From NCBI RefSeq assembly GCF_963662255.1, contig NC_085051.1, positions 52,305,101-52,369,100 on the forward strand: a stretch of 64,000 nt of DNA, in the 5' to 3' direction. The notes beneath the pieces are model-generated. The model saw only the letters and a list, made by a program, of their open reading frames with translations. It made no database searches and was not told the origin of the DNA. Positions 50,046 to 59,162 of this stretch are shown piece after piece. The DNA comes from Cinclus cinclus. Its lineage: Eukaryota > Chordata > Aves > Passeriformes > Cinclidae. Numbering within the stretch: position 1 is the first letter of the stretch; every line of letters begins with the position of its first letter. The position numbers were made by a program, and so were the translations under genes.

Positions 50046-50335
50046 AAATCATAGCTGTGTTCATCCATCATGTCAGTCTCAGGAATTGTCCCCATTTCTC
50101 TAAGTTTGCTGTTCTGCAATCCCAGGTCTTAGTCAAATATCTGCATTTGTCCCTCTTGCAGTTTAACTTCAGTTGGATTAGTTTGTGATCACTCAGTTCA
50201 TGATCAGTTTCAACACTCTGGCCTTCTACAAGGTCCTTGCTGCTTATTAATACCCGACCTAAAATAGCATCCTCTCTCATGGACTGTTTGAGAAATCGAA
50301 TTTCTGCAACACTCCAGAACATTTAAGCCCTACCA
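50046..50335 (-). mobile_element. old CR1-like LINE fragment, endonuclease end of ORF2, minus strand
   Basis: The minus-strand translation of this segment follows the pattern at the end of the CR1 endonuclease domain: a FLKQSMREDAILGRVLISSK piece, corresponding to 'FL.Q....P.R..ALLDL.L.N', then DLVEGQSVETDHELSDHKLI with the conserved SDH motif, then a WDCRTANLEKWGQFL piece corresponding to the 'LDFRRA.F..F...L' segment. Residue spacing fits. It is strongly diverged, and similarity in the adjacent 50,336-50,520 sequence is broken by stops. It is a different and older copy than the two 3' tails near 24.3 and 28.4 kb. Assignment is from remembered family patterns. Confidence 0.6.
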
Positions 50336-51429
50336 GTTCCCAGTGGTACCTTCCAGTCTGCAGCTGAGAAATTAGTTTCCCATAATCACATGCCATTTGC
50401 ACTTCTACATCTTCCAAATAGTTTTTGGAGATAAGCATCCCTGTTCGAGTTCGTAAGGGATTACCACTCTTCTCTCAGTAGTTTTCTTTTTTATTCTTTC
50501 CTCTCAGGTGATTTTCCAATGTAATGCACTATTATTCTAGGTCTTCAAACAATTTACTAAAATACAGAGCTATTCCATGGTCTTTACTATAATTTCTGGG
50601 GTGTTAAGTAGCTACCCCTCCAACGACTGTACTCAAAATACTACTGCCAAGCAGAAGTGTTCACCATATCACAGCAGCCTTGAGACAACACTTTAAGTCC
50701 CAGAGCAAACATTTCTTATAAAACAGAATTCCAAACTAATTGAAGACTAAACATTGCTGACATATCTTGCTGTAATAATTGCATTAGAAGTCTCTAAAAT
50801 TTTGGAGTCACAACATGGAAAAAGAAAAAAATCCCACCAAAGCAATTGAAATACTAGGTATTTCATCAAATCATTGCTTTGTCAACAGACTTTTTTTTAA
50901 TGTGGAAAGATTTCTGACATCTCTAAATGGTATAATAATTTGTTTTCTCTTTTTGGGGAAGAATACATTTGCACAGCTGCTAGAGCTAGAGGCACTGGAA
51001 TACTATTATGTTTTCTCAATTTTTTCTTTTTTTATTTTTAGGGGGTTTTTTAGGGCAAAACAAGAGGACACATACAACAGCAAAAAAAAAAAAAAAAAGC
51101 GTGGCAAAGGAGGAAATTGCAGGCTCGTCTCTGACAGAAACTTATTTGCAGCCCTGCTGCTGGAGAAATCCAGGCTTGGTGCACAATCCTTTCTGCTGGT
51201 CCAGAGCTAAGCAATCTTGAACAAGTGATGGGAACATGTAAGACATCCGTCTGAGACTGTCTTTCTGATGGCAGGTTCACGGCATCGTTTCAAAAGCCGC
51301 AGTTGTCTTGACAGCTAAGCCAGCCTTTGACTGGGGACGGCAGGAAAGGCGGGAGAGAGGGGGAAAGAGAGAAAGCAGAGAAGTGGGATGAGGAGGAAAA
51401 CAGCACACAGGAGGGAATTGGCAGTGCGG
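50336..51429. other. gene-free stretch leading into the CpG island
   Basis: The left part may continue the old LINE fragment. The right part includes a run of 17 A at 51082-51098. CpG content begins to rise after about 51,280. Confidence 0.55.
51082..51098. repeat. poly-A run of 17
   Basis: Seventeen consecutive A following CAACAGC. No retrocopy body is recognisable upstream and no target duplication is apparent. Confidence 0.9.
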
Positions 51430-52831
51430 CCAAGCTTCGTGATTTAAAGGCTGGTGAGGACAGCGCCGGAGCTAGAGATGTTTAGGTTTGCAGGGCAGCG
51501 CGGCGTGGGCGTCACGGAGAGCCGGGGGATGTGAAGACCGGGGAGGGTCAGGATGGATTTCGGGACGCGTGGAGATGCTGCAAGCGGCAACTATGACGCA
51601 AAGATGGTCCGTTCAGGATCACGCATCCAACTATTCCTCCCTAGTGATCCCTCGATAAACAACGTCCAAAAAGGACGGTGACCTCATCCCACTGAAATTA
51701 GCCAAACACCACACATTTCTCCGTGTTCAGCTCTGCACATTCCATAGAGCTGCGGCTCTCCCGGCTGCCAGCCCCATCGCTGCACCCAGGGCTCCGAAGG
51801 GCCCTGTGGGGCAAGTCCTCCCGCCCACCCTGGACCAAGGCTCCGGCTAAGTCCCCATCCCCAGCTCCGGCTGGGCATTCCCGGCTCCGGCTGAGCCCCC
51901 GCGCCGCTTCTGCGGTAGAGCCGCCTCTCCCCCTCCCTCCCTCCCTCTCTTCCCGCATCCCGGTGAGGCGGCGGAGACACGACAAGCCACGACAGCCAAC
52001 GATGCCCCGTGTAAAAGCGAGACCGCCGGTACGGGCGGAACAAATGCCACCCCCGGTCGGGACACGCCGTGATGTTAGCGGAGCACGACGCAGGCATTTA
52101 TTTCACCTGGCTGCCGGGACCGACAGGTTCTATGGGCTGCCAGCGCCGCCCCCCTTCCCCGGTGGCCTGCGGAGGGGACGCGGGTGCCTCCCGCACCCCC
52201 GGGGCGCCGGGCAGGGAACACCCCCAGCCCCTGCCCTCCGCCGGGACCCGGGGCTGGCACCTACGGCCGGCGGCTGCCGAGGCGCCCCGGGCGGCATCTC
52301 CCGGGGGCGAGCGGCTCCGGCTCGCTGCTCTTTCCCGATCACTTCCAGACCCTTCTCCTCCTCCCTACAGCTGTTTTCCCTCCCTCCTTCCCATTCTTCG
52401 CAGTGGCATCTTCTTTCTTTAATAAACGCTATTGTGTTCGAGACGCCTCTTTGAGCGGGGCTGCTGCACCTCCCTCGGGACAGGCAGCGGAAGCGAGCGG
52501 CTCTCCGCCGAGCCGATCCCGCTCTCCCAGAGCCCCGCGTCCCGGCGCCATCCCCCGCGCCCTTCCTTCCCCCAAGTGTCCGGCGGCAGCGCCCGCCCTC
52601 CGGCCGAGCCTCCGCGGCTCCACCGGCACCGCCCGCGCACGGAGCGGGACTCGCCGTCCCCTAAGCCCAGCCCGCGCCTCCTGCGCCGGGCGCGGGGCCC
52701 CTTTGCCCGAGTCGTGCCCGCGGGAGGGGGTGACAGCAGCATCAGGTGCAGCCGGGGCCAGCGGCCAGGGCAAGCCCGGCCCCCGGCTGCCGCCTGCGCG
52801 TTGAGCGGCTGTGCCGGGCCCGCCCTCGGTG

Positions 52832-52836
52832 ATTGG
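52832..52836 (-). promoter_or_regulatory. inverted CCAAT box (ATTGG)
   Basis: GTGATTGGGAG contains the reverse complement of CCAAT, the NF-Y site. It lies about 180 bp before the donor at 53014, a normal distance from a start site placed near 52,900. Confidence 0.5.
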
Positions 52837-52865
52837 GAGGAGCCGGGAGAGCAGCGGGCTTCGCC

Positions 52866-52875
52866 GGGGATTTCC
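52866..52875 (+). promoter_or_regulatory. NF-kappaB consensus site, GGGGATTTCC
   Basis: It matches GGGRNWYYCC at every position. It sits in the island 30 bp after the CCAAT box. Function is inferred from the motif only. Confidence 0.5.
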
Positions 52876-52882
52876 AGCCCGA

Positions 52883-52913
52883 GCGGGCGGGAGAGGAAGT
52901 GCGGGGCGGGGGG
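52883..52913 (+). promoter_or_regulatory. GC boxes (Sp1-type) in the upstream promoter
   Basis: GAGCGGGCGGGAGAGG and GTGCGGGGCGGGGGGAG each contain GGGCGG or GGGGCGGGG cores. They lie between the two NF-kappaB motifs. Confidence 0.5.
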
Positions 52914-53013
52914 AGACGGCGCACAGCGGTCGGGACTTTCCGCCGGGCTGGCGGTCGCCTTCGCCCGGCTCCAAGCAGACGCCCGCCGCCCCACTCCCTG
53001 CACACGCTCGCAG
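52900..53013 (+). other. candidate 5' untranslated exon (upstream promoter), 5' end uncertain
   Basis: A donor reading CTCGCAG|GTAGGG at 53014 ends a GC-rich segment placed just after the CCAAT box, GC boxes and NF-kappaB motifs. The start is only a guess from promoter-element spacing. It holds no meaningful coding frame and would be a non-coding first exon. Confidence 0.35.
52932..52941 (+). promoter_or_regulatory. NF-kappaB consensus site, GGGACTTTCC
   Basis: This is the classical kappaB sequence, matching the consensus at all ten positions, 66 bp after the first kappaB motif (start to start). Confidence 0.55.
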
Positions 53014-53030
53014 GTAGGGCGGCCGCGGGG

Positions 53031-53055
53031 CTCGGTTCGGCTCGGCTCGGCTCGG
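53031..53055. repeat. (CTCGG)5 pentamer repeat
   Basis: Five tandem pentamers, CTCGG TTCGG CTCGG CTCGG CTCGG, directly after the first candidate donor. Similar short GC pentamers are common in GC-rich promoter introns. Confidence 0.9.
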
Positions 53056-53601
53056 CCGGGAGGCAGAGGAGGAGGAGAAGGGAGGGCGGGAGCTTCGCTG
53101 CCGCCGTGGCGGCGGCTCCCGCGCGGGGCTCCGGCACCGGCCGCGCTCGCCTGCCCGCGCTCGGGCGCTCCGGGCAGGGGGACGGGGCCGGGCGGGCGGC
53201 GGGAGCCGGGGGCGCTCCGGCGGGGGCACGGCGCTGACCGAGGCATCTGCTGCCAGGCAGGGGCCGAGCGCTGCACCCGCAGCCCGTGCCGGGACCTCGG
53301 CGGCGACCGCTGCCCGGGGGTAGATCAGCCTGCGGCGGGGCGGCGCGGACTATCCTGCCCGGACGCACTCGCGCTCCAGGGCTTTGCAGGTGTCCCTCTC
53401 TTGCTTGCTTACTTATTCCTTCCTTCTCCTTCCCTCCCCTGCTCCTCTCGCTCTTTGCCCCGCTCCCCGCGGTGTGTGTGCCTGTGCGGGGAGCGGAGGC
53501 CGGAGAGCGGAGCCGGGAGCCGCGTTGGCGCTTGCGGCGTTTGATGTGTCGTTTGAATGCAGAAGGCTCGCTCGCTCCTGGCTCCCTCCATATGCAGTGC
53601 T

Positions 53602-53612
53602 GGGGGCGGGCC
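53602..53612 (+). promoter_or_regulatory. GC box before the downstream promoter
   Basis: GGGGGCGGGCC, a Sp1-type motif, lies a few bases before the CArG box and together with it suggests a second start region near 53,650. Confidence 0.5.
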
Positions 53613-53617
53613 GAGGG

Positions 53618-53627
53618 CCTTTAAAGG
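53618..53627 (+). promoter_or_regulatory. CArG box (CCTTTAAAGG), also TATA-like
   Basis: The 10-bp palindrome fits the SRF consensus CC(A/T)6GG exactly. Its TTTAAA core could alternatively act as a TATA-like element, placing a start about 30 bp downstream in the second candidate exon. Confidence 0.5.
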
Positions 53628-53723
53628 GGCATTGCCGGCAGCGCCGCGCCTGGCGCGGAGCGCGGTCCCGGCTGCGCGTCCCCCCGGCTGCCGCTGCGGC
53701 GGAGCCCCCGCCGCTTCCCGGCC

Positions 53724-53924
53724 ATGGGGCTGCGCCCGGAGCCGCCGCCGCCGCCGGAGCTGCCCCTCTTCGGCGCGGAAGGAGTTGTATTTTCGCAAAG
53801 TCCGCCTGCCTGCACCGGCGCTGCGCTATCCCCGTCTGCCTGCCGTGAGCGGAGAGAAAAGTGTTTTGTTTTCACGCCATTCATTTCATGCGCTGATTCG
53901 CGACGCCGCGTTTTAGCGCGTTGA
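53724..53924 (+). CDS. short frame in the candidate 5' exon, possible uORF (66 codons)
   Basis: The ATG sits in a strong context (GGCCATGG, G at -3 and +4). The frame reads MGLRPEPPPPPELPLFGAEG, then a Cys-containing stretch, and closes with TAG at 53922-53924, before the donor at 54053. The proline run is encoded by a GCC/CCG trinucleotide stretch. If the exon is real, this would be a complete upstream ORF that could limit translation of the main protein. It is equally likely to be an untranslated chance frame in GC-rich DNA. Confidence 0.2.
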   Translation: MGLRPEPPPPPELPLFGAEGVVFSQSPPACTGAALSPSACRERREKCFVFTPFISCADSRRRVLAR

Positions 53925-53978
53925 ATGAATCGCCGTGTTGTAGGTTAAAAAAAAGAATGAATGTTTAAAAGTTTATAC

Positions 53979-53985
53979 TGAGTCA
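53979..53985. promoter_or_regulatory. AP-1 consensus site (TGAGTCA)
   Basis: Exact TPA-response-element heptamer at the island's downstream edge, 31 bp before a second copy in the opposite orientation. Confidence 0.45.
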
Positions 53986-54009
53986 TTCCTCTGCAGATTA
54001 ACCTATGAC

Positions 54010-54016
54010 TGACTCA
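54010..54016. promoter_or_regulatory. AP-1 consensus site (TGACTCA)
   Basis: Exact AP-1 heptamer within the last 45 bp of the candidate 5' exon. Confidence 0.45.
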
Positions 54017-56186
54017 TGATCTGCGAACTGCGGTGGCTTGTAAAATAGGAAGGTAAGACATTTACGTTGATTTATTTGTGTGTTTGCGTGCCTAAGACCT
54101 GAATTACTTGCAGAAAAACAGAGGAAACTGTATTAATGTTAAGAGGCATAATCTCTTGTTGTACCGATCGGAGCTTGTGTGTGACGTGACAGAGTGTATG
54201 TGCTCCTCTGCGTGGATCTTTACCACGCATTAGGGCATCTTTCATCTTAGGCTGTTTCTGTAGTAGTAAAATGTGGGAAGTTCCAGTGATACAGTTTGAA
54301 ATACGCTGTCTCTTTGGGTCTGTCACTTCTCTAGCTTGTTGAGATCTGAACCTTGTATATTGTATATTGTAATCGATGTGTTTTCTGTTTCTTGAGTAGA
54401 ATGGTGTGTTTTTCCTTGCAGATTTGTCCCACAGGATGCACATAGCATTATTGAGCACTAATCTGAACTTGCATTTGTAGACCGAAAAGGAGTTTAGTGC
54501 ATGATGCCAAGGTGTACTAGCAGCATCTAGCTTAGCCAAATGAAATAGTTTATTTTGCAGTAGTTAGTAAAAATCTGTATTTAAAATGGCTATTGACTTG
54601 CCTAGGAGCCTGGATTGAAAGGCTACACTGATGGTTGTTTGGAACAGGAGAGGCCATAGCATGTACTGCATGTTGTTCTTTTTAATCGAGCCGTTGGTTT
54701 ATACCACATATGGATTAAGATCTAAGTGCTGTTTGTGGTCATTAGGGAGAGGGCTGTTCATTTAAGGTGAGAAATACTTGAACATTTGGACAGAATCTGT
54801 TTTTTATGGCTGTGCTGGGAAACCCCTTGTCATAGAGCTTGGTAATGGAAACATTGATGTATCATGAGCTTGGGCATTGCAAGGAGGCGGCACTAGGGGG
54901 TTATAAAAGTTGGGTTGTTCCAGCACAAGAATGGTAGGTGTTTTACTGAAATATGACTTGGTGAGGTGCTTCTAATAATAGCTGGACCTAGAATACAGAA
55001 TTATAAAGTGCATTCAGTATCGAAGAAAATTAATTCTGAACAAAAGGGTGTGCTAAATGACTCAGTCTTTAGGCTTTCCTGAAGTCCTCCTGCAACTAAG
55101 TTTGATGATCTCAATTTTGAGAAGACATTTTTGCATGGATTCAGAGAATTTGAGTATCATGTAAGCATATTTACCATTGATGCTTTGGAAAAACTCAGTA
55201 AGATGGCAGTAGTTAGCATCAGGGACCAAAGATTATTTATAAAGTCTTACTAGTCCATGTTAATACAATTTTGTCTTTTAAATGATCTTGGGATCATATT
55301 GTATTTTAGATCTTTACATTGTTCATGTCCATAAGGAACACTTAAGGAGAGAAGAGGAATGGCTTTTTGGTACTGAAGTCCAGCTGTTCTATAGTAGATA
55401 TGGCAGTGCTAAAAATACAAAAACCTTGATTTTTTGATTGATAAGCAGCCGATCATAGTTCTTCTTCAGATGAAAAGGCAGTTTAAAAATAGGAAGGACT
55501 TAAATCTACTCCAATATCCTAAAATGGCCTTGTATGAATAGATACTGTAAAAATAAAATATTCTGGTCTCCTATATCTTAGATGATGTAGTTACCGGATT
55601 TCATTGGAGTTTTTTTATTATGATGGTGTTTCTTAGTTGTAGGTGCTGCATCTTATGATGTGTGAAGATTGCTCATTACACATTGGTTTCGGGTGTCTGT
55701 ACACTGGTGCATGCACAGCTCCTTTAAAGAATTGCCAAGGTTTAAATATTTGTTTGTTTGGTTTTTTAAGCTGTGGATACTTTCTGAATAGAATGCTTGT
55801 GTTTGAAACCTCTCTGAATTTTTGGTATCTGGCTTAGGAACACCAGAAGTGGTTGGAGAAATTGAAGATTTCGAAATGAGATATGGGGGAAAGAAGCCAA
55901 AGGAGGGAGAATTGCGTGGTTTTGTGTAGCAGAATAAAGGTGCGATTGTAGCATAAGAGGGAGTGCTGTAGCTGCATTAGGTTTTATCTTAAACTCTGTA
56001 AGCTGTGATGATGGAGTAGTGTTGTAGAAACTACAGTAGTAAGGGGCTGGCAGAATATAATTGCTTTCCCAGCTCTGCCTACTGGAAGCCCATGCTCTCA
56101 TAAGTGGATAGTTTAAAGTCAGTATACTTAGTTTTGACAAATCACAAATGTTTAATTTTTTTTTCTGTCTCTTTTCCTTTTGGCAG

Positions 56187-56245
56187 GAGGAAGGACTAGA
56201 GAACTGGGATAAGAAGGGAGTCAGCTTACAGTGAACTATCTTTAG
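56187..56245 (+). other. candidate small non-coding exon (59 nt)
   Basis: A very strong acceptor, a 25-30-base pyrimidine tract ending TTTTGGCAG, precedes a purine-rich 59-nt segment (GAGGAAGGACTAGAGAACTG onward) that ends TTTAG|GTGACC. It contains stops in two frames and would fit an alternative 5' untranslated exon. The donor is only moderate. Confidence 0.2.
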
Positions 56246-59138
56246 GTGACCACAATGTAGGAAGATGTGTTCTTTCTCCTTTTTTGTAATGGGAAAGAAG
56301 AGAAGCAGAAATAAATGTAAAAAAGATCTTAGGATATCTAAGGGAAGTAAGGAAAGTATCGAGTAGAAACATCTTAGAACTCAATGAAAAAATGAAGCAA
56401 AAGGTGATTTGGTATTGAGAATTCCTTGTATGTGTGAGAGAGGGAGAGATATTTATGTAGTCTTTGGGGGAGTGTTTGTTTTCTTCATGTAGATCATCTC
56501 TTTTGGAGCCCTGACAGAAAAATATCATAGCCACTGTGACTTCAATTGCTCCTGACTGTTGGCTTTGTAACTAGGTTAACAGGCTGAGTGTCTCTAAAAT
56601 TATATACAACAACTGTAGGTCACTAATCCTCTCCACCCCCCAAAAAATGTTAAGCCTTTGATTTCCATGCTGTTGTTCTTCCCTGCTGCTTTACTCTGCA
56701 TGTATAAAATGTGATTTTAGTAGAATTTCAAGTTCTGCTGTTCATCTAGTTAAGGCAGCCTGGGAAGCAAAGTCTCAACATGTTTGTGTGTGCAGAAGTT
56801 CAAAATTGTATGTATGTGATGGATTCCATCCCCTGCTCACTCCTTGTACTGAAACTTGGGATGTTGTGTACTTGGACATCAGGATCTGAATTTTTGCCAG
56901 TTGCAGGTGTTAGATCCTCAGTGGGCATAGCAGGAATACTTTAAGTTGGAACATTTCATAGTTGTGGTATTATTTTGTATAGTTTCATAAATTGTTGATT
57001 TGTAAAATAGTATGCATAGAGGAAACATTCTGTAGATTACCTGCCATGATAAAAGTTGCTACTAATTCTGTACTAATTTAAATGCTCTGAAGTGAATCTT
57101 TTCACTCACAAATAATAAATGCTTCTTAAAAATATTGAAAGAAATAATGAATCTTCCATTTTACTTGTTTTAGTGGTGACTGTATGGTAGCTCATAATCA
57201 GAAAAAAATTGACATTTGGAGTAATACTGGACTTTTGTTTCATGTTTTGGTTTCCGCATTAATGTGAACAACATGTTTTTGTAGATAAAGTAAGGTGTGC
57301 GCACTGAAGATGAGCTCAAAATGGCATGAGTCTTTACAGCTTTCTTAGGTGTCTAGGAAAACAAGTAATTTGGATTTCATCTGTCTTGAAAAGTGTGTTG
57401 CAGATGCTAGTGTAAGATAAGTGCCTTCCTGGCTGCCACTTTGTTCTTGCAAGCTTTGACATCTATCAAGAAAGAGAAGATATTCCTCTGCAGATACCAG
57501 TGTCAAGCCAGGAGACCTGGAGGCTGGGCTTTGGTTTTTTCTCATTCCTGTAGATGTGTACTGTAGGCTTTCAACTAGGGCCAGATGGTTTGATGTTACA
57601 GTGCTGAGTGATGTGACATCATATCTGAGTCCCAGGGGCAGAAGGGGGATTCCAATCCCAGTTTCCTAGTTCCCTGGGGAGTATTCTCATCATCAAGCCA
57701 CAGGCCAGTTAAGAGTAGTGTCACTTCCTTCTCTTGAAACTTTTTGCCATGCCAAGAAAAATCAAAACTCTGTGTGCCTAAGAAACAGAGTGAGTGAGAG
57801 GAAGCATGATGTCTCAGTCAAGTGGTTAGGACTTTTTTTAGGATTACCAGGATGAGTAAAGACTTAGGGTCTGCTGGTGCTTCATCCCCTGTTTCTCGTG
57901 CATCTGAACTTGATGTTCTTCGCGAGGTTATCAGCCTTGTCAGGATGTTTTCCTAAGTGTGGAATATATGCTGGGAAAGAAAAGAGGTATTTGCTTGGTA
58001 TTACACAGGTTAGGTGGTAGCTGACTGCGAGTTCTGAAAATAACTTTGATGCAGCCAGTGGCTTATTTTGTCTGGCTTCTTGCTCCATATACAGACCATT
58101 TTCCTGGTCTGTAATAACATGGGAATAGCGGTACTTTCCTATGATCTGAGGACATAAAAATGATGAGGTGCTGAGACCCAGCAGGGCAGTGCAAGCGTCA
58201 TCTGTTGATAAAGTGACTGAATTACAAGTGCTGTGTGGAGGCATGCAGTCCTGCCTCCTCTGCAGAGCTCTGCTATCCTGCACCATCAGAGTTGGGGGAC
58301 AGGAAACAGCACTTGCTTTTGTCTTCCATTGATGCTCACAGCAGACATGCAGTGCTCGATGAAGCTGAGTGTACAGGACAGAATTTTTTCAGTGGTAGCT
58401 GTTCCTGTACTTGTTCCTGGTTTTCTCCTCTGAATGTTCTAGAAAAGTAACATTTTACTACTTATTTTATGGCACCGGCTTGCATGATACTTGTGGCACT
58501 TTGTAAGAGTAAAGCCCTGCTCATAAACTTAATTTTAGCAATGTGAATGGATTTTGTTTTGTAAGCTCATCTCTGTACATGCGAGAAGGAGATAATTAGA
58601 ACAATTATTAGGTGCTTTTACAATGAAGATCCTGTGTGCTGTACCAGATTGACTGTGCCCACTCTGTACCTTTACACAGAGAGGAACCTTGTGAGAGTGG
58701 GTTTCCTTGTGTGTTGAGGCTTTTAAACTAATGACTTGCAGATGTAAGTCTTGATTTTTGCACAGGAAGTAGAACTTCATAATTTTTATTTAACTTGTTC
58801 TAGTTTTAATCCCCTTTAAACCATCCCAAGTGACTGCTCTTTCTGCATTTTATGCTGTTCAGTTTCCAATGGATTGCTCTTGTCTGTGCTGTGCTTCTCT
58901 TCCATCTTGTTTGTCCAAACAGTACAAATGCTCTTAATTTCTCCAGCTGGTTCTTCTGATTCTTAGAAGTGACTTACTTCAACCTGCTTTCAATCAGATT
59001 TCTTACAGTTTTAAAGTTGCTCACGGATGACTTTTATTCCAAAGTGGTTTCATCCTTGCACTTGAGCAAAGTACCTGCATTCTCCCCTTTACTTCCATTT
59101 ACATCATTTTTTTTTTCTCTTGAAATACCTATTTCCAG

Positions 59139-59162
59139 GGCTGCACTTATTTTCACACTCTG
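59139..59162 (+). other. candidate 24-nt microexon
   Basis: A T-rich acceptor tract ending TATTTCCAG precedes a 24-nt segment that ends CTG|GTAAGTAA, a donor perfect from +1 to +6. The length is a multiple of three. It could be a cryptic splice pair. Confidence 0.18.

Larger units (their letters stand above)
51430..53940. promoter_or_regulatory. large CpG island, promoter of a presumed plus-strand gene
   Basis: CpG dinucleotides, rare in the rest of the window, become very dense here for about 2.5 kb, most strongly from 51,880 to 53,880. The island holds several GC boxes (52,883; 52,902; 53,602), an inverted CCAAT box, NF-kappaB and CArG motifs, and two strong plus-strand splice donors, with no convincing minus-strand donor. 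Long overlapping frames (up to 370 codons) on both strands are products of stop-poor GC-rich DNA. The plus direction is inferred from the donors and from the T/G-rich composition of the sequence to the right. The gene itself cannot be named. A divergent transcript to the left is possible. Confidence 0.9.
53650..54052 (+). other. candidate 5' exon of the downstream promoter
   Basis: The segment runs from just after the CArG/TATA-like element to a good donor, AGGAAG|GTAAGA at 54053. It crosses from extreme GC richness into AT-rich sequence, as first exons at island edges often do. It contains one short upstream frame (53724-53924) but no long frame reaching the donor, so it is most likely 5' untranslated. 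An internal CTCTGCAG at 53,991-53,998 could serve as an acceptor, in which case only 53,999-54,052 would be exon. Confidence 0.4.

Noticed and set aside
51723..52454. 243-codon plus-strand frame at the island's left side
   Set aside because: Same GC-driven artefact, with opposing frames on the minus strand and no motif.
52432..53544. 370-codon plus-strand open frame in the CpG island (also 285 and 266 codons on the minus strand)
   Set aside because: Stop codons are rare in DNA this GC-rich and long frames exist on both strands over the same bases. The translations are Pro/Arg/Ala/Gly-rich with no domain, and candidate splice donors cut through them.
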